Source of the DNA: Brasenia schreberi | Taxonomy: Eukaryota > Streptophyta > Magnoliopsida > Nymphaeales > Cabombaceae | Direction: 5' to 3' | DNA: 64,000 nt | Assembly: GCA_036023115.1 (NCBI GenBank) | Contig: JAYKKT010000089.1 | Location: 12,914,501 to 12,978,500 of the forward strand | In this document: positions 11,817 to 21,486 of the stretch, in pieces | How positions within the stretch are numbered: the stretch's first letter is position 1 | Layout of the letters: each line of letters opens with the position of its first letter | Made by a program: the position numbers and the translations under genes | The notes under the pieces: model-generated | Database searches by the model: none | Seen by the model: the letters and a program-made list of their open reading frames with translations, nothing else | Told to the model about the DNA's origin: nothing

Positions 11817-12296
11817 CTAAACGATTTGACATACTAGTTTTCCTCCCACTTTTACAGGTTTTCCTAGTAATGTCATTTCATGAGTTGGCATGTATGAGAT
11901 GGATATTTTTTTTCTCATAACCATATCATAAACATAGTGGTATTTAACCATTATATGCTTGCTTTTAGAGTTGTCTGCTCCACTCTTGATTAGAGTGATT
12001 GTAACATTTTTGTCATAGTAAATGACAATTGGCTCGTTAACTATTTTCAACTTCAAATCTCGTATGAAGCAGCTTATTCAGATGACACTCATTGCAACCA
12101 TACAGCAAGCCACATACTTAGCTTCCTGTGTATGCAATGTTACACAACCCTGTTTCTTATATGACCAAGAAACAACTCCACCTTCAAATAAGAATATTTG
12201 TCCCGAGGTTGATTTGTTGTCATTTTTGCTCCCAATAAAGTCAGCATTTGAGTATCCTACCACTTTTAATTCATCTACTTGAAAACACAATTTCAA
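11817..12296 (-). pseudogene. Copia-2 RNase H
   Basis: Contains GYSNADFIGSKNDNKSTSGQ, the copia RNase H signature (usual GYSDADWAG), then FLFEGGVVSWSYKKQ and EAKYVACCMVAM (usual STAEAEY). A later frame holds IYYDKNVTITLIK and KHIMVKYHYV blocks typical of the end of pol. The frame breaks at about 12075. Confidence 0.85.
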
Positions 12297-12844
12297 GTCT
12301 CTTGTTCTTTTGAGATATCTTAGGCAATATATAGGATATAGTCAATTTCAAGCCACATACTCATCATTTAACCATCTTGAGGATATAGTCAATATATCTC
12401 TCCTCACTTAGGCATAAGAGTTTAGATTCTCTATCTCGAGAAATCTTTATACCCAGAATATAGGATGCTTCCCTATATCCTTCATTTCAAACCTTCAGTT
12501 TAACCATGACTTGGTTTTCACAATCATCTCATTATCATTTCCAGTCAACAATATGTCATCTACATATAATGATAAGATGACAAAGTGACTCCCACTGTTC
12601 TAGACATATACACAGTGATCAAGCTCATTTGCTACAAACCCAAGTTCAATAATGGTATTTTGAAAAGTCTAATACAATTGGCGAGGTGACTGTCTCAGGC
12701 CATATAGTGATTTTTTCAACCTATATACTTTATTTTCTTGGCCTTCAACTATATATCCTTCGGGCTATTGCATATATATGATTTCATCTAAATCTCCATT
12801 TAAAAAGACTGTCTTTAAGATATATTCTCTACCTCTATTTGATC

Positions 12845-13093
12845 TTAAGACTTTGATTGAATGCTGTAGTTGATTTTCAACTTTCTGCTTATATCTTTTA
12901 AAGTTTCAAGTGCCTCAAATTTATGTGCTAGGAGACATATATACATATATCTCGAGTAATCATCAATGAAGGTTATGAAATAAACCTTTTTTCGGTGTGA
13001 CCTTACTCTGAAGGGTCCACATAAATCGATGTGAATGACTTTCAACATGATTGTTTTCCTTATTGTCTCTTTGAGAAAAAATTTCCTTATCAT
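12845..13093 (-). pseudogene. Copia-2 integrase N-terminal core
   Basis: Contains IHIDLCGPFRVRS and YFITFIDDYSRYMYICLL, the copia integrase block with the first two catalytic Asp residues. It stops at the deletion that removes the rest of integrase and the RT start. Confidence 0.88.
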
Positions 13094-13197
13094 TTTTCCT
13101 TATATACAAGCTTCACACTTGTTGAAAGTGTTTTCCTCAAATCTTTGGAGTAAGTCAAAGTTAGAAATTTTTCTCAACTTTTCTAAACTTATATGCC

Positions 13198-13749
13198 CTA
13201 GGTGTTTATGCATACATTCACATCAATTTTAAAGGCACAATCAATATAAACAAAAGAACTTTCAATTTCATTATCTTTTAGCTTGAATAATCCATGTTCT
13301 ACGTCAAATTCTCTAGAGAAAAATACTCTCACATGTTTTCCCACAATTACTTTGCTAGGAACAAACCTGACCTCAAAACCTTCATTTATTAAGGCAGAGA
13401 CTGAAACTAGATTGCGCCTTATAGATAACACAATCAATACATCAGTTAATACAACTGGTATGTCTTATACAAAAATTCTAAAGGATCCAATTTCCAGAAC
13501 ATACAAGAAAGTATTATTTTCCATGTACACCTGATGTTCTCCTGGTTTGTACTCTTTTAGATCCATTGCCCCTTTCTTGCTCTTGGAGATGTGTCTTGTT
13601 GCTCCTAAGTTAATCCACCAAGTCACCAGGTGATCCATGTAGTGACATTTTGATATCATGTAGATTATGTTGTACTTCTCCGATTGACCGTGTTGTGGGT
13701 TGTTTGCTCTACTTTTATTGTTACAGCAATCCCTCTTATAGTGTCTCAT
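13198..13749 (-). pseudogene. Copia-2 gag zinc knuckle, protease and pre-integrase pieces
   Basis: The zinc knuckle reads CFNSGKMRHYKRDC, with the second Cys of CX2CX4HX4C changed to Ser. The protease signature WWIDSGATRHIS reads WWINLGATRHIS, so the catalytic Asp is lost. A MDLKEYKPGEHQVYMENN block follows, then in another frame a pre-integrase block (REFDVEHGLFKL). Confidence 0.8.
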
Positions 13750-15227
13750 CTTTCCACTGTTGAAACACTTGACCCAAGAAGTAGTTTTCTACATTTTCCT
13801 AAAAGATTAACCGCCCTTTTTGTTATTTTTGCCAAATCTTTTGTTTGGTTTATTTCTCATTTGGTTGGGTTTTGAGCTAGACCCTATCTCATCTTGCACT
13901 ACTAACAATTTTTCTTTTCTATTTTTATTCATATATTCTTGCTCAATTGCTAGTTTTAGGGGTAATTTAGAAAGATTTATTTCAGGCCCTTGTTTAAGGT
14001 AGTGACCATGTTCTATGACGGGAGAAGATTGTTCACTATGGTGGATATCTGCATCAGTTTCGAGATGACTGATTTTGTCATAGTTAGATCTCTTGTTATT
14101 ACCAATATTTGGTTTATATGTTCTACTACATTATCTCCTTCTTTCATTTTATAGGAGTTATATTTTTGTAGCAACAATTAAACATGTAGTTTGATAGTTG
14201 TATCATATTTACTATTATAGAGTCAAACAACTCTTTCGTGATCTCGAATTCTTTGAAGACCCTAATCAAATCATCCTTCATGTATGTCAACATGACCGTT
14301 CTTGCTATCATGTCATCTTTAAGAAATGCTTTATATATTTTCTTTGTTGCCTTGTGGCATTTGGTGCTGGTGGTGGATGCATTATTTTTTTTAAAACGTA
14401 CTCTATACCTTCAAGTATTAAACCGTAAATAACTCATGGTTATATTTGTAAAATCAAGTTGGGATAATTTTGTAATTTTTTTCAAAAATTCCTGCCTCTA
14501 ATAATTTCCCAAAACACCAGGGGTAAAAAATTAGTTTTATTTGTTCGTTCGGTTCTGTAATTTTCTAGAAAGATCAAGGATAAAATAGTAAAATTGGTGT
14601 TTAGTTTTTTTGAAAAATTCATCATTGATCAAGTGTAAATGCATAATTTTGCCTCTTAGTCTTAATCTATAATTTTCACAAAAGATAAGAGTAGTTTTGT
14701 CTTTTGATACAGTGGCAATATTGTAATATCCTTATCGGGTAGGGGTAGGAAAGTAATCCAGTCTCCTAATTGAGGGTAAAATTATCTTTTTATTTGAAAA
14801 TATTTGGATATTTTAATAATTTTACCTTGTAGAAGTTTGTAAATTTAGAAAATCGGTCGGGGCTAAATGAACTTTTCAGTCCACTACCAGGGGTAGTTTT
14901 GAAAAACCGTTGGTTTTCTCCCACAGTTTTCTAAAACTGTTGAGTAATTTTCCAACTGATATAAAACGGGAGGAGAGAGAGAGATTAAATCTTTGAGAGG
15001 AAGAGAGAGAGAGAGAGAGGAGAGGAGCTCTGCCGTTGGTCGCCCGCTGGCCTTTTGGCTGTGGCTGCGTCGGTGGCTTTTTGGCCTGCGTATGACCCTT
15101 TGGCCGAGGCTTTGCGTGTGTCCTTCTGGCCGAGGCTCTACCTCTGGCCTTTTGGTCGAAGGCTTTGCTTGTTTCTTCTTTTGGTTGGGGTCCTCTTCTC
15201 TGTGTTTTCTCACCTGGGTTGGCTTTT

Positions 15228-15375
15228 GCCTTGACCCTGTCCTATCTTGACCTGAGTCGACTTTTGATTGCCTCTGTCTTGTCTTGACCTGGGCCAGATC
15301 TTGCCTTTGCCCTGTCTCGACCTAGGACGACTTTTTCCTGCATGTGCCTTGTCTTGACCAAGGCTGATTCTTTGT
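15228..15375 (-). repeat. Copia-2 leader minisatellite
   Basis: About three to four copies of a unit like 'tgtcttgtcttgacctgggc'. The equivalent of 1655-1850 in copia element 3. The gypsy-derived open frame runs on through it without a stop. Confidence 0.6.
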
Positions 15376-15390
15376 AATAGGGAGTCTTCA

Positions 15391-16205
15391 ACTTTTGGCA
15401 AGCCCACACCAAGGCCAAGCACGTTTTCTTAATGGCTTGATAATTTCTTTCATATGCCAATAGAGTTTTCGAAATGTAGTAAATATCATATTTCTTAAGA
15501 CTATCATCCTCATATTGAGCAAGTAAAGCACCCAATGCATTCGCATGAATGGAAATGTAAAACAGTAAAGGTTTTCCTTGCTTTGGAGGTTTTAAAATTG
15601 GAGGATTTACCAAATAAGTTTTCAATCTTTCAAAAGCTTTTTGGCAATTGGCATCCCATTCAAATTTAACCCCTTTTCTCAAAATCCTATTGAAAGGTTC
15701 ACATCTTGTTGCTAAATTGTAGATGAATCTCCTAATGGATTGGAGTCGACCTTGGAGGCTTCGGATTTGGGTCAAATTGGAGGGTGGAGGCATGTCTATG
15801 ATGGCTCGACACTTAGAGGGGTCGACTTCTATGCCCCTTTGGCTTACCATGAACCCTAAAAATTTTCCTAATTCTACTTCAAAAACACATTTTTGAGGGT
15901 TTAACTTCACTTTATAAAGCCTAAGTCTTTCAAAAACCTTTTACAAAGATTCTATATATGTGCACCGGGTTTTTTATTTTACCAAAAGATCATCCACATA
16001 TACTTCCAAGAGCTCATGGATTTTTATCATGGAAAATAGTAGTCATGGCTCTTTGGTATGTGGCACCGACATTTTTCAAACCAAATGGCATAACCGTGTA
16101 ACAGTATGTGCCACAAGGTGTAGTAAAAGCAGTTTTTGCCAGATATTTAGGTGCTAACTTGATTTGATTATAACCCGAATAGCCATGCAAGAAAGAAAAC
16201 ATTCC
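15391..16205 (-). mobile_element. Ty3/gypsy RT-RNase H fragment inside the copia-2 leader
   Basis: On the minus strand: MFSFLHGYSGYNQIKLAP (RT motif A, with the usual FLDGYSGYNQ Asp now His, codon at 16187-16185), FTTPCGTYCYTVMPFGLKN, ATYQRAM, VYVDDLLVK then two in-frame stops, KLNPQKCVFEV, GFMVSQRGIEVDPSK, RRFIYNLA, FEWDANCQKAFERLK and an RNase H start (YISIHANALGALLAQ) with ERNYQAIKKTCLALVWACQK. These are gypsy, not copia, signatures. The left junction is near 15391. The right is only bounded between about 16205 and 16255. No gypsy LTRs are present. Confidence 0.88.
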
Positions 16206-16274
16206 TCTCTTTTTTTCTTTTACAAAAACTAACAATGTATATTTTTTGCAGGATGAACGAGGCTCTGATACCAA

Positions 16275-16446
16275 TGTTAGTCCCCCGATGGGCTATCTCG
16301 ACGTCCTTTACAACTTTTGGTCTCCTTTTTTCAGGTATGCAGCAACTCGATCTGTAAAGAAGAAATGAGAAAAACATGTATGAAGTAATTTGATTTTAAG
16401 GTTTCCTCACAGTAGGATTTTCCTGAGAGGGTTTCACTTCGTTTTT

Positions 16447-16512
<66 letters not shown>

Positions 16513-16752
16513 TTGATCTCTGTGGTGCTATGTATTTATGGAGCAATGCATGCTCCTTAATCTCCTCAGATTCTTTATTGGGCTTTTCTCTCGTAGAGCC
16601 CTTATTCGGTCAATTACGAATGAGTTCCATAACTGACCGACTGTTATGGTTGTTACAGACCATTCCTGCAACCTTTCCACAAATAGCGGCTAGATGACCA
16701 ATTGAACCGTTTCTGTACTGGGGTTGCCAAGAATGACCACCTTATCCTCACA
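16275..16752 (-). repeat. Copia-2 5' LTR (478 bp)
   Basis: Plus strand starts TGTTAGTCCCCCGATGGG next to the PBS complement GGCTCTGATACCAA (16261-16274) and ends CCTCACA, followed by TSD CTGCT. The internal (AT)n tract (about 16447-16509) is about 60 bp, against about 30 bp in the 3' LTR. Confidence 0.92.
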
Positions 16753-16757
16753 CTGCT

Positions 16758-16807
16758 ATCCTCAGGATTATCCAATATATGATGATCTAGATGGAATTTG
16801 CCTCAAG
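16758..16807 (+). pseudogene. Protease exon C, second half (end of granulin domain)
   Basis: Directly after the second TSD copy, the frame of 11359 continues as Y-PQDYPIYDDLDGICLK, the typical granulin ending, then donor GTAAATA at 16808. This joins two halves of one exon across 5.4 kb of inserted DNA. Confidence 0.9.
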
Positions 16808-17860
16808 GTAAATACTCTACTAAACCAGGCATATTCTAGATGATGATGAACCATCAGCTGGATGATGATTCAACTACTAGCAGAAATGAGAAATTTCCCG
16901 ACTACCGGCGAAAAGATTCTGGCTATTCCGACTGCTGTAATCTATCAGATATTATTTCTATCTAGTACTCTCTAAGTCGGAATTGACTCTAAAGCCGTCG
17001 GAAAAACAATTTCTAGTTTCCGACGATTTGTTACTTAATCCTTGGGTTTGACCTAGAGTTAACCCGTACTAAACCCGTTAGGATCAGGGTCCGGTTATAA
17101 AGAATGGACCCTTCAGCTGCTTGGGTTAAGCTGACAAAATCCGACCAATATATGGATCTGGGTAAAGTCCTGTAAAGGTGGTGAATCTTTGTCGCAGAAA
17201 AAAGTAAAAAACATAATAAATTTTTAGTTGAAAACATATCAAATATATGATAAATATCAAATAGTTAAATTTTTAGTTAAAAGCATATTAGATATGATAA
17301 ATATCAATTATATTCTCAGTAAAAATATACGAAAATTGCTTGCGATCGAGTCCTATTTTGCACAAAATTGTGAATACCGAATTGTGAACATAAAAGACTT
17401 GTCGTAGGGGCTGAGTTTGCTCGCATCCAATCTTGCTTCGCTTTGCAGTTTGTAGGAGTGAAACAAGCTCGAGCTAGGCCTGTTTGCAGCTCGTCCCGTG
17501 AGATGTTGCTTGATTTGCTCATTAGGACAAGCTGATCTCTCAACAAGTTTAACAAGCAAGATTGCTCGTCTCGCATCCAATCTTGCTTCACTCGGATTTA
17601 AATTTATATAACTTTCACTGAAGAAATGTAAACCTTGCTTATATAGAATTAGCTTTATAAATCCATATAACTAATTGGTTTAGTTTTCCCCCCAATATAT
17701 TAAACTATTATATGTACTCAACCAAGCAATATACGACCTGAGCCAAGCTGAGGCCAATCTGTTTGTAGCTTGTCCCTTACCTAGACAAGCCAAGCTGAAA
17801 TTATAAGCTTAGCATTGTTTGGTGGCTTTACTAACATGATCATCTTGTTCTGTTCTGCAG
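16808..17860 (+). other. Last intron of the protease pseudogene
   Basis: No coding signal. Contains a short direct repeat 'ctcgcatccaatcttgcttc' at about 17430 and 17571, and text rich in 'agctcgagc', a composition seen again in the GARP gene intron near 47.8 kb. The first copy of the 445-bp duplication begins at 17736. Confidence 0.5.
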
Positions 17861-18005
17861 AATCCAGGGACTTCTTAGGTGTGAAAATGAAGAAGCGCAG
17901 GTTTGCGAAACGAAATTCCCATGGACAAAGTTTGACGACGAAAAGAAAGAAGCCAGTCAAGCATCAGAACTTAGCTGGCGTGACGAAGGAATTGCTGCAG
18001 TGTAG
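17861..18005 (+). pseudogene. Protease terminal exon D, copy 1
   Basis: After acceptor TTCTGCAG one frame gives DFLGVKMKKRRFAKR. The family tail then continues one frame over as KFPWTKFDDEKKEASQASEL and ends EGIAAV with TAG at 18003-18005. A one-base loss near 17911-17913 separates the two. RD21-type proteases with this tail (DYLGV..KRRMAK..LPW) suggest the assignment. Confidence 0.75.
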
Positions 18006-18305
18006 AGATTGAGCCATTCGCTCTTGGTTCATTCTCGTTCTGGTTCCATGCCCGGATGAGAAAGGAGAAGGGTTTCGTCGGTTGCTGATGACCGGCGTAT
18101 AACTTAGTCGGATCTTTCCCCGTGAAATTCTTGAGCTAGTAGGAGAAAAAGCATGGTTTTGGTAATTTGATTTCTCATTGACCTGAGCCAAGCTGAGGCC
18201 AATCTGTTTGTAGCTTGTCCCTTACCTAGACAAGCCAAGCTGAAATTATAAGCTTAGCATTGTTTGGTGGCTTTACTAACATGATCATCTTGTTCTGTTC
18301 TGCAG

Positions 18306-18450
18306 AATCCAGGGACTTCTTAGGTGTGAAAATGAAGAAGCGCAGGTTTGCGAAACGAAATTCCCATGGACAAAGTTTGACGACGAAAAGAAAGAAGCCA
18401 GTCAAGCATCAGAACTTAGCTGGCGTGACGAAGGAATTGCTGCAGTGTAG
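18306..18450 (+). pseudogene. Protease terminal exon D, copy 2
   Basis: Exact repeat of 17861-18005 at an offset of 445, with the same frameshift, so the duplication came after the frameshift. Confidence 0.75.
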
Positions 18451-18625
18451 AGATTGAGCCATTCGCTCTTGGTTCATTCTCGTTCTGGTTCCATGCCCGG
18501 ATGAGAAAGGAGAAGGGTTTCGTCGGTTGCTGATGACCGGCGTATAACTTAGTCGGATCTTTCCCCGTGAAATTCTTGAGCTAGTAGGAGAAAAAGCATG
18601 GTTTTGGTAATTTGATTTCTCATTT

Positions 18626-19569
18626 TTTTTCCTCAAAGTATTTCTGCAACCATCTTTGAGAGACTTCTACTGTTACTCCTGTTTTGAATGAAAAAACCGA
18701 CTCATGGGTGTTGAATACTGTGTTACCTGGACACGTGTACTCGTCCTCGTGTCGTGTTCCATTTGTGCGTTAATTTATACAAAAGATGGGAATACCGTAT
18801 CTCGTGTCATTTTCGACGAGTCCTAGTGGATATAAAAGCTACCAACGCTTCAATTACTTGCATACAGTTGCAATTCTTCACGCACTGCCTGAATGGCTCA
18901 ATTCTTTTGCATGCACAATCAAGGACATTAAGAAGGAGATCAAAGAAAAATGGCAACCACTGAATGTGCAATAACGTGCCAATTGTGCTTCTTTTTACAC
19001 ACTTCCATCCAGTGGTGGGGTCTAAAAACTTCTCTTTTCTATAATGAAAAGGCCTCAGCCACATACACACATTAGGTATTGAACTCATGACCTTCAACTT
19101 ATAAGTCCTACTTTAATCGAATGAGCAACTGTCATCGTGTCAAATTAAAAGAGTGCAACACAAGGACTTTGTTGTTGTCGAACACCCTTTTTTTTTTTTT
19201 TGAGTGAGGCATACTTGAACAGGCGCAACGGATTGTGAGTCTAGGACATGATTTTTCATCTGAACTTATCATTTTGGATTTGGATTCTTGGAGTAGTTTA
19301 AATCTGCATCCATTTGGATCGAACTCGAACTTTACAAAAAGGGTTCAAACGCCAGGCACACATGATTAACGGGAAACTCCACGAAAGTAAAGAATCAATA
19401 CTTCCACTGATAATTAATGAACTGAACGAATCAAAACTAACTTTGTCTTTTGGAACAGCAACTTCACCAATGCACGAACCAACAATGCGAAACCCCAAAA
19501 TCCTTACCAGACAAAACAACAAACAGAGATGCAGAATTCTCATGGACTACTAAGAAGCTAACTCTCAGA
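18626..19569. other. Intergenic between protease pseudogene and PNGase A gene
   Basis: No gene seen. Contains a T run at about 19190-19201 and a weak SINE copy (19012-19135). The final few hundred bases are downstream of the minus-strand PNGase A gene and should include its 3' UTR. Confidence 0.5.
19012..19135 (-). mobile_element. SINE, family A, decayed
   Basis: The minus strand has the 'AGTTGAAGGTCATGAGTTCAA' block with B-box-like GAGTTCAATACC, preceded by 'TTGCTCATTCGATTAAAG' (A-box position) and followed by a GTGTATGTGGCTGAGGCC tail. Confidence 0.5.
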
Positions 19570-21384
19570 TCATGCCGAAGAGGACTCTCCAAATGTACCC
19601 GGCGACACCCCGACAATTCGATTTCTTGACCTTGATGACTGCCTCGAGCTACAAAGATAGCTTGCATGATCATAAAGAATGGTGTAATTGCTGCTACTCA
19701 CTGTTCTAGAGTAGCACCCCTCACTGCTCTCATACTTGTAGACTTCCTTAGTCCTTCCAAATCCATTAGTTACTGAGCTCCCTTTGGTACTCATAAGACC
19801 CCTTGCATCCTGTTTGTTACTAAGTGAACTGAAAGAGGAGCCAGATGGACCGCCGGTAAACGAATTCTCGTCGAATCCAAGTGACACATCGGTAATATCT
19901 GTGTAGCTTCCATTACCCTGATCTACAGAATTAGTATAAACGTAGAGTGGGAATTTCCGGATCGAGTGAGTCGAGTACAAATCATAAGATGGGAGTGTGA
20001 AATAAACAGCACAGTCGGTGTCAATCTTCTGGCGCACAGTCTGCGCATTGCCATTGTTTCCAAACTTCATCCAATTGGTATATCCAAATCTTTGAACTGA
20101 ATGAACATTAATCTTTCCATAAGATGTCTTCACCCTCCCGGATGCGGAAATGAACCGGCTCGCTGTCGTGTTGAAAACTCCATCAGGACCATTAAATTTT
20201 GAAACCAGAGATTTGACTGCAGGCTCTGCATCATAACTCAACAACTTCCCCTTAGTCTTCTTCTTCCCATAATCAATCCATAAATGCAAATTTGCACCAA
20301 TGTACCATACATTCAGAGCATCAGTGACATTGAACTCAATTGTTTGATTGTATTGATTTAGGATCTGCCCCAGGAACGGCGTGATCTCGATGTCATAAGA
20401 GGGAAGATCGAACGAGCTGATTCCGGTGATTGGCCGCCAGAGAAGCGGATTAACTCCGCCAGTGTAAACCACAGTGAAAGGCCACACTGCACCAACTACC
20501 GTTCCATTGAGACTCACCACAACTTCCCTAAAAGCACCATTTCCGGGCACACCACTCAAATTGTTTGCCTTAATATACTCGTCCGGCGGATTCGCATACC
20601 AGAATTCATCATTAGCATGACAAGAAACATAGACTTCAAGCACTGCCCTATACACATTCCTTGGTATTTGGAACCCTTTCTTTTGCACATCAGTTGAACT
20701 CTCAACTAAAAACCAATAGGCATCATTCAGAGGTGGGTTTCTCGATATGGGCAGGATCAAATCTGCCGGAGAAGTTAAACAAGAAGCAAAACGAAGTTCT
20801 TTCTTACTACCATCTTTCTCTTTTTCGGCATAGAAATGAAAGGAAAGATTAACTTGATAAACCCCAGTGTAAGTCTTATCAACAACATTGGCAAGATGAA
20901 CAGAGAGGGTTTGATTCTGCCTTAACAAAGAAGAGAACCTGGTGATATCCTTCTGAACCTTCCAGAAGATTCCAGAGTCCGTCGGCTCAGCGGTAGAACC
21001 TCTGAAAATCTCGACACCACTTAGCCAAATTCCGAAGATTCGATCGAATTGCCTTCCTTCGCTGGCTGCCGACCACTCAAGAACCACCAAAGAAAACTCC
21101 GAAGAAGGGCAACTTTGGGGAGGAACGTAAGGGACTTCCAAAGGAGGCTTGCCGTAAGTGTTAGCGAAATCATGCTGTATAATGATTTGAGAGGCGCAGG
21201 GAGGCTGGTTTGGCACTTGAACAGGCTTCGTTACTTCGAAATATTCAGTGGGTGAGTCTTGTTTTTGATCTGTGAGGCTTGTGAAGAGCCTGGATCTTAA
21301 CGAGTGTGCGTGTGGTGATGAGAGAGAGGGAAGAGGGAGGATGGTTGTAAAGAAGAAGAGGAGGAAGAGAGAGAAAATCGCCAT
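19570..21384 (-). CDS. PNGase A-like peptide N-glycanase, intact single exon (604 aa)
   Basis: Peptide-N4-(N-acetyl-beta-glucosaminyl)asparagine amidase A family; members remove N-glycans, including core-fucosylated plant glycans, from glycopeptides in the secretory/acidic compartments. The start at 21384 gives a hydrophobic signal peptide (residues 1-22, FSLFLLFFFTTILPLP). Family blocks: YFEVTKPVQVP (48-58), LEWSAASEGRQFDRIFGIWL (102-121) with GVEIFRGSTAEP (123-134), LEVYVSCHANDEFWYANPP (249-267), GAFREVVVSLNG (283-294), WPFTVVYTGGVNPLLWRPI (301-319), YDIEITPFLG (330-339). Nine N-x-S/T sequons (N157, 179, 275, 293, 346, 352, 405, 491, 566) fit a secreted glycoprotein. Length matches plant homologues, which are also often intronless. 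No lesion seen. Catalytic residues were not assigned. Confidence 0.93.
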   Translation of the reverse strand: MAIFSLFLLFFFTTILPLPSLSSPHAHSLRSRLFTSLTDQKQDSPTEYFEVTKPVQVPNQPPCASQIIIQHDFANTYGKPPLEVPYVPPQSCPSSEFSLVVLEWSAASEGRQFDRIFGIWLSGVEIFRGSTAEPTDSGIFWKVQKDITRFSSLLRQNQTLSVHLANVVDKTYTGVYQVNLSFHFYAEKEKDGSKKELRFASCLTSPADLILPISRNPPLNDAYWFLVESSTDVQKKGFQIPRNVYRAVLEVYVSCHANDEFWYANPPDEYIKANNLSGVPGNGAFREVVVSLNGTVVGAVWPFTVVYTGGVNPLLWRPITGISSFDLPSYDIEITPFLGQILNQYNQTIEFNVTDALNVWYIGANLHLWIDYGKKKTKGKLLSYDAEPAVKSLVSKFNGPDGVFNTTASRFISASGRVKTSYGKINVHSVQRFGYTNWMKFGNNGNAQTVRQKIDTDCAVYFTLPSYDLYSTHSIRKFPLYVYTNSVDQGNGSYTDITDVSLGFDENSFTGGPSGSSFSSLSNKQDARGLMSTKGSSVTNGFGRTKEVYKYESSEGCYSRTVSSSNYTILYDHASYLCSSRQSSRSRNRIVGVSPGTFGESSSA

Positions 21385-21486
21385 GGATGGTGCTGCCGAT
21401 TATGGATAGAGAGAGAGAGAGGGAGAAGCGAGATGATGATGATGATGATGATGCCAATTATTGAGAGAGAGAGAGAGAGAGAGTAG
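21385..21486 (-). repeat. 5' leader microsatellites of the PNGase A gene
   Basis: Minus-strand upstream of ATG: short GA/CT tracts (21411-21422, 21461-21482) and a (CAT)n run (about 21432-21452). Such CT-rich leaders are common in plant 5' UTRs. A regulatory role is only inferred. Confidence 0.6.

Larger units (their letters stand above)
11355..16757 (-). mobile_element. Copia-2: Ty1/copia element with LTRs and TSD (5393 bp plus TSD)
   Basis: The element is 11360-16752, flanked by CTGCT at 11355-11359 and 16753-16757. On the minus strand: LTR, PBS (TGGTATCAGAGCC, about 16274-16261), a Ty3/gypsy polymerase fragment (about 16205-15391), leader minisatellite (about 15375-15228), leader (to about 14450), gag (about 14430-13690), protease/pre-integrase (about 13.75-13.2 kb), integrase N-part (about 13.09-12.83 kb), RT C-part with VDD (about 12.8-12.43 kb), RNase H (about 12.3-11.85 kb), purine-rich PPT (11796-11811) and LTR. 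Compared with copia-1, about 1 kb spanning the integrase C-part and RT N-part is missing at about 12825. All frames are broken. Confidence 0.93.
4519..18005 (+). pseudogene. Papain-like cysteine protease with granulin domain (RD21-type), disrupted
   Basis: The family comprises vacuolar/secretory cysteine proteases (C1A) with a proline-rich linker and C-terminal granulin domain. Pieces in order: exon A (about 4519-4783; [20 protein letters not shown], then GYMDYAFEW), exon B (5175-5309; VSVDGYEELP, QPVSVGLDAS, FQLYTG), exon C (10888-11359 continuing at 16758-16807; catalytic-His block DHGLLIVGYG, YWIVKNSGGTSWG, Pro-rich linker, granulin cysteines) and exon D (17861-18005; FLGVKMKKRR and a KFPWTKFDDEKK tail). 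Lesions: the catalytic Cys of GSCWAFS is Phe (TTT, 4543-4545); a one-base gain in the G run near 4667-4671; TAG at 11224-11226 before the granulin; a W-to-G change in KNSWG; a one-base loss near 17911; and no prodomain or signal peptide. Two copia elements interrupt it. Homology is by motif memory. Confidence 0.9.
17736..18625 (+). repeat. 445-bp tandem duplication carrying the last protease exon
   Basis: 17736-18180 and 18181-18625 are the same sequence; I found no mismatch when comparing them by eye. Each unit has the intron end, acceptor TTCTGCAG, the terminal exon and about 175 bp downstream. A single shared base at the border leaves no clear TSD. Confidence 0.9.

Noticed and set aside
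17316..17591. Minus-strand 91- and 75-codon frames
   Set aside because: Lie in the last intron of the protease pseudogene in repeat-like text; no domain.
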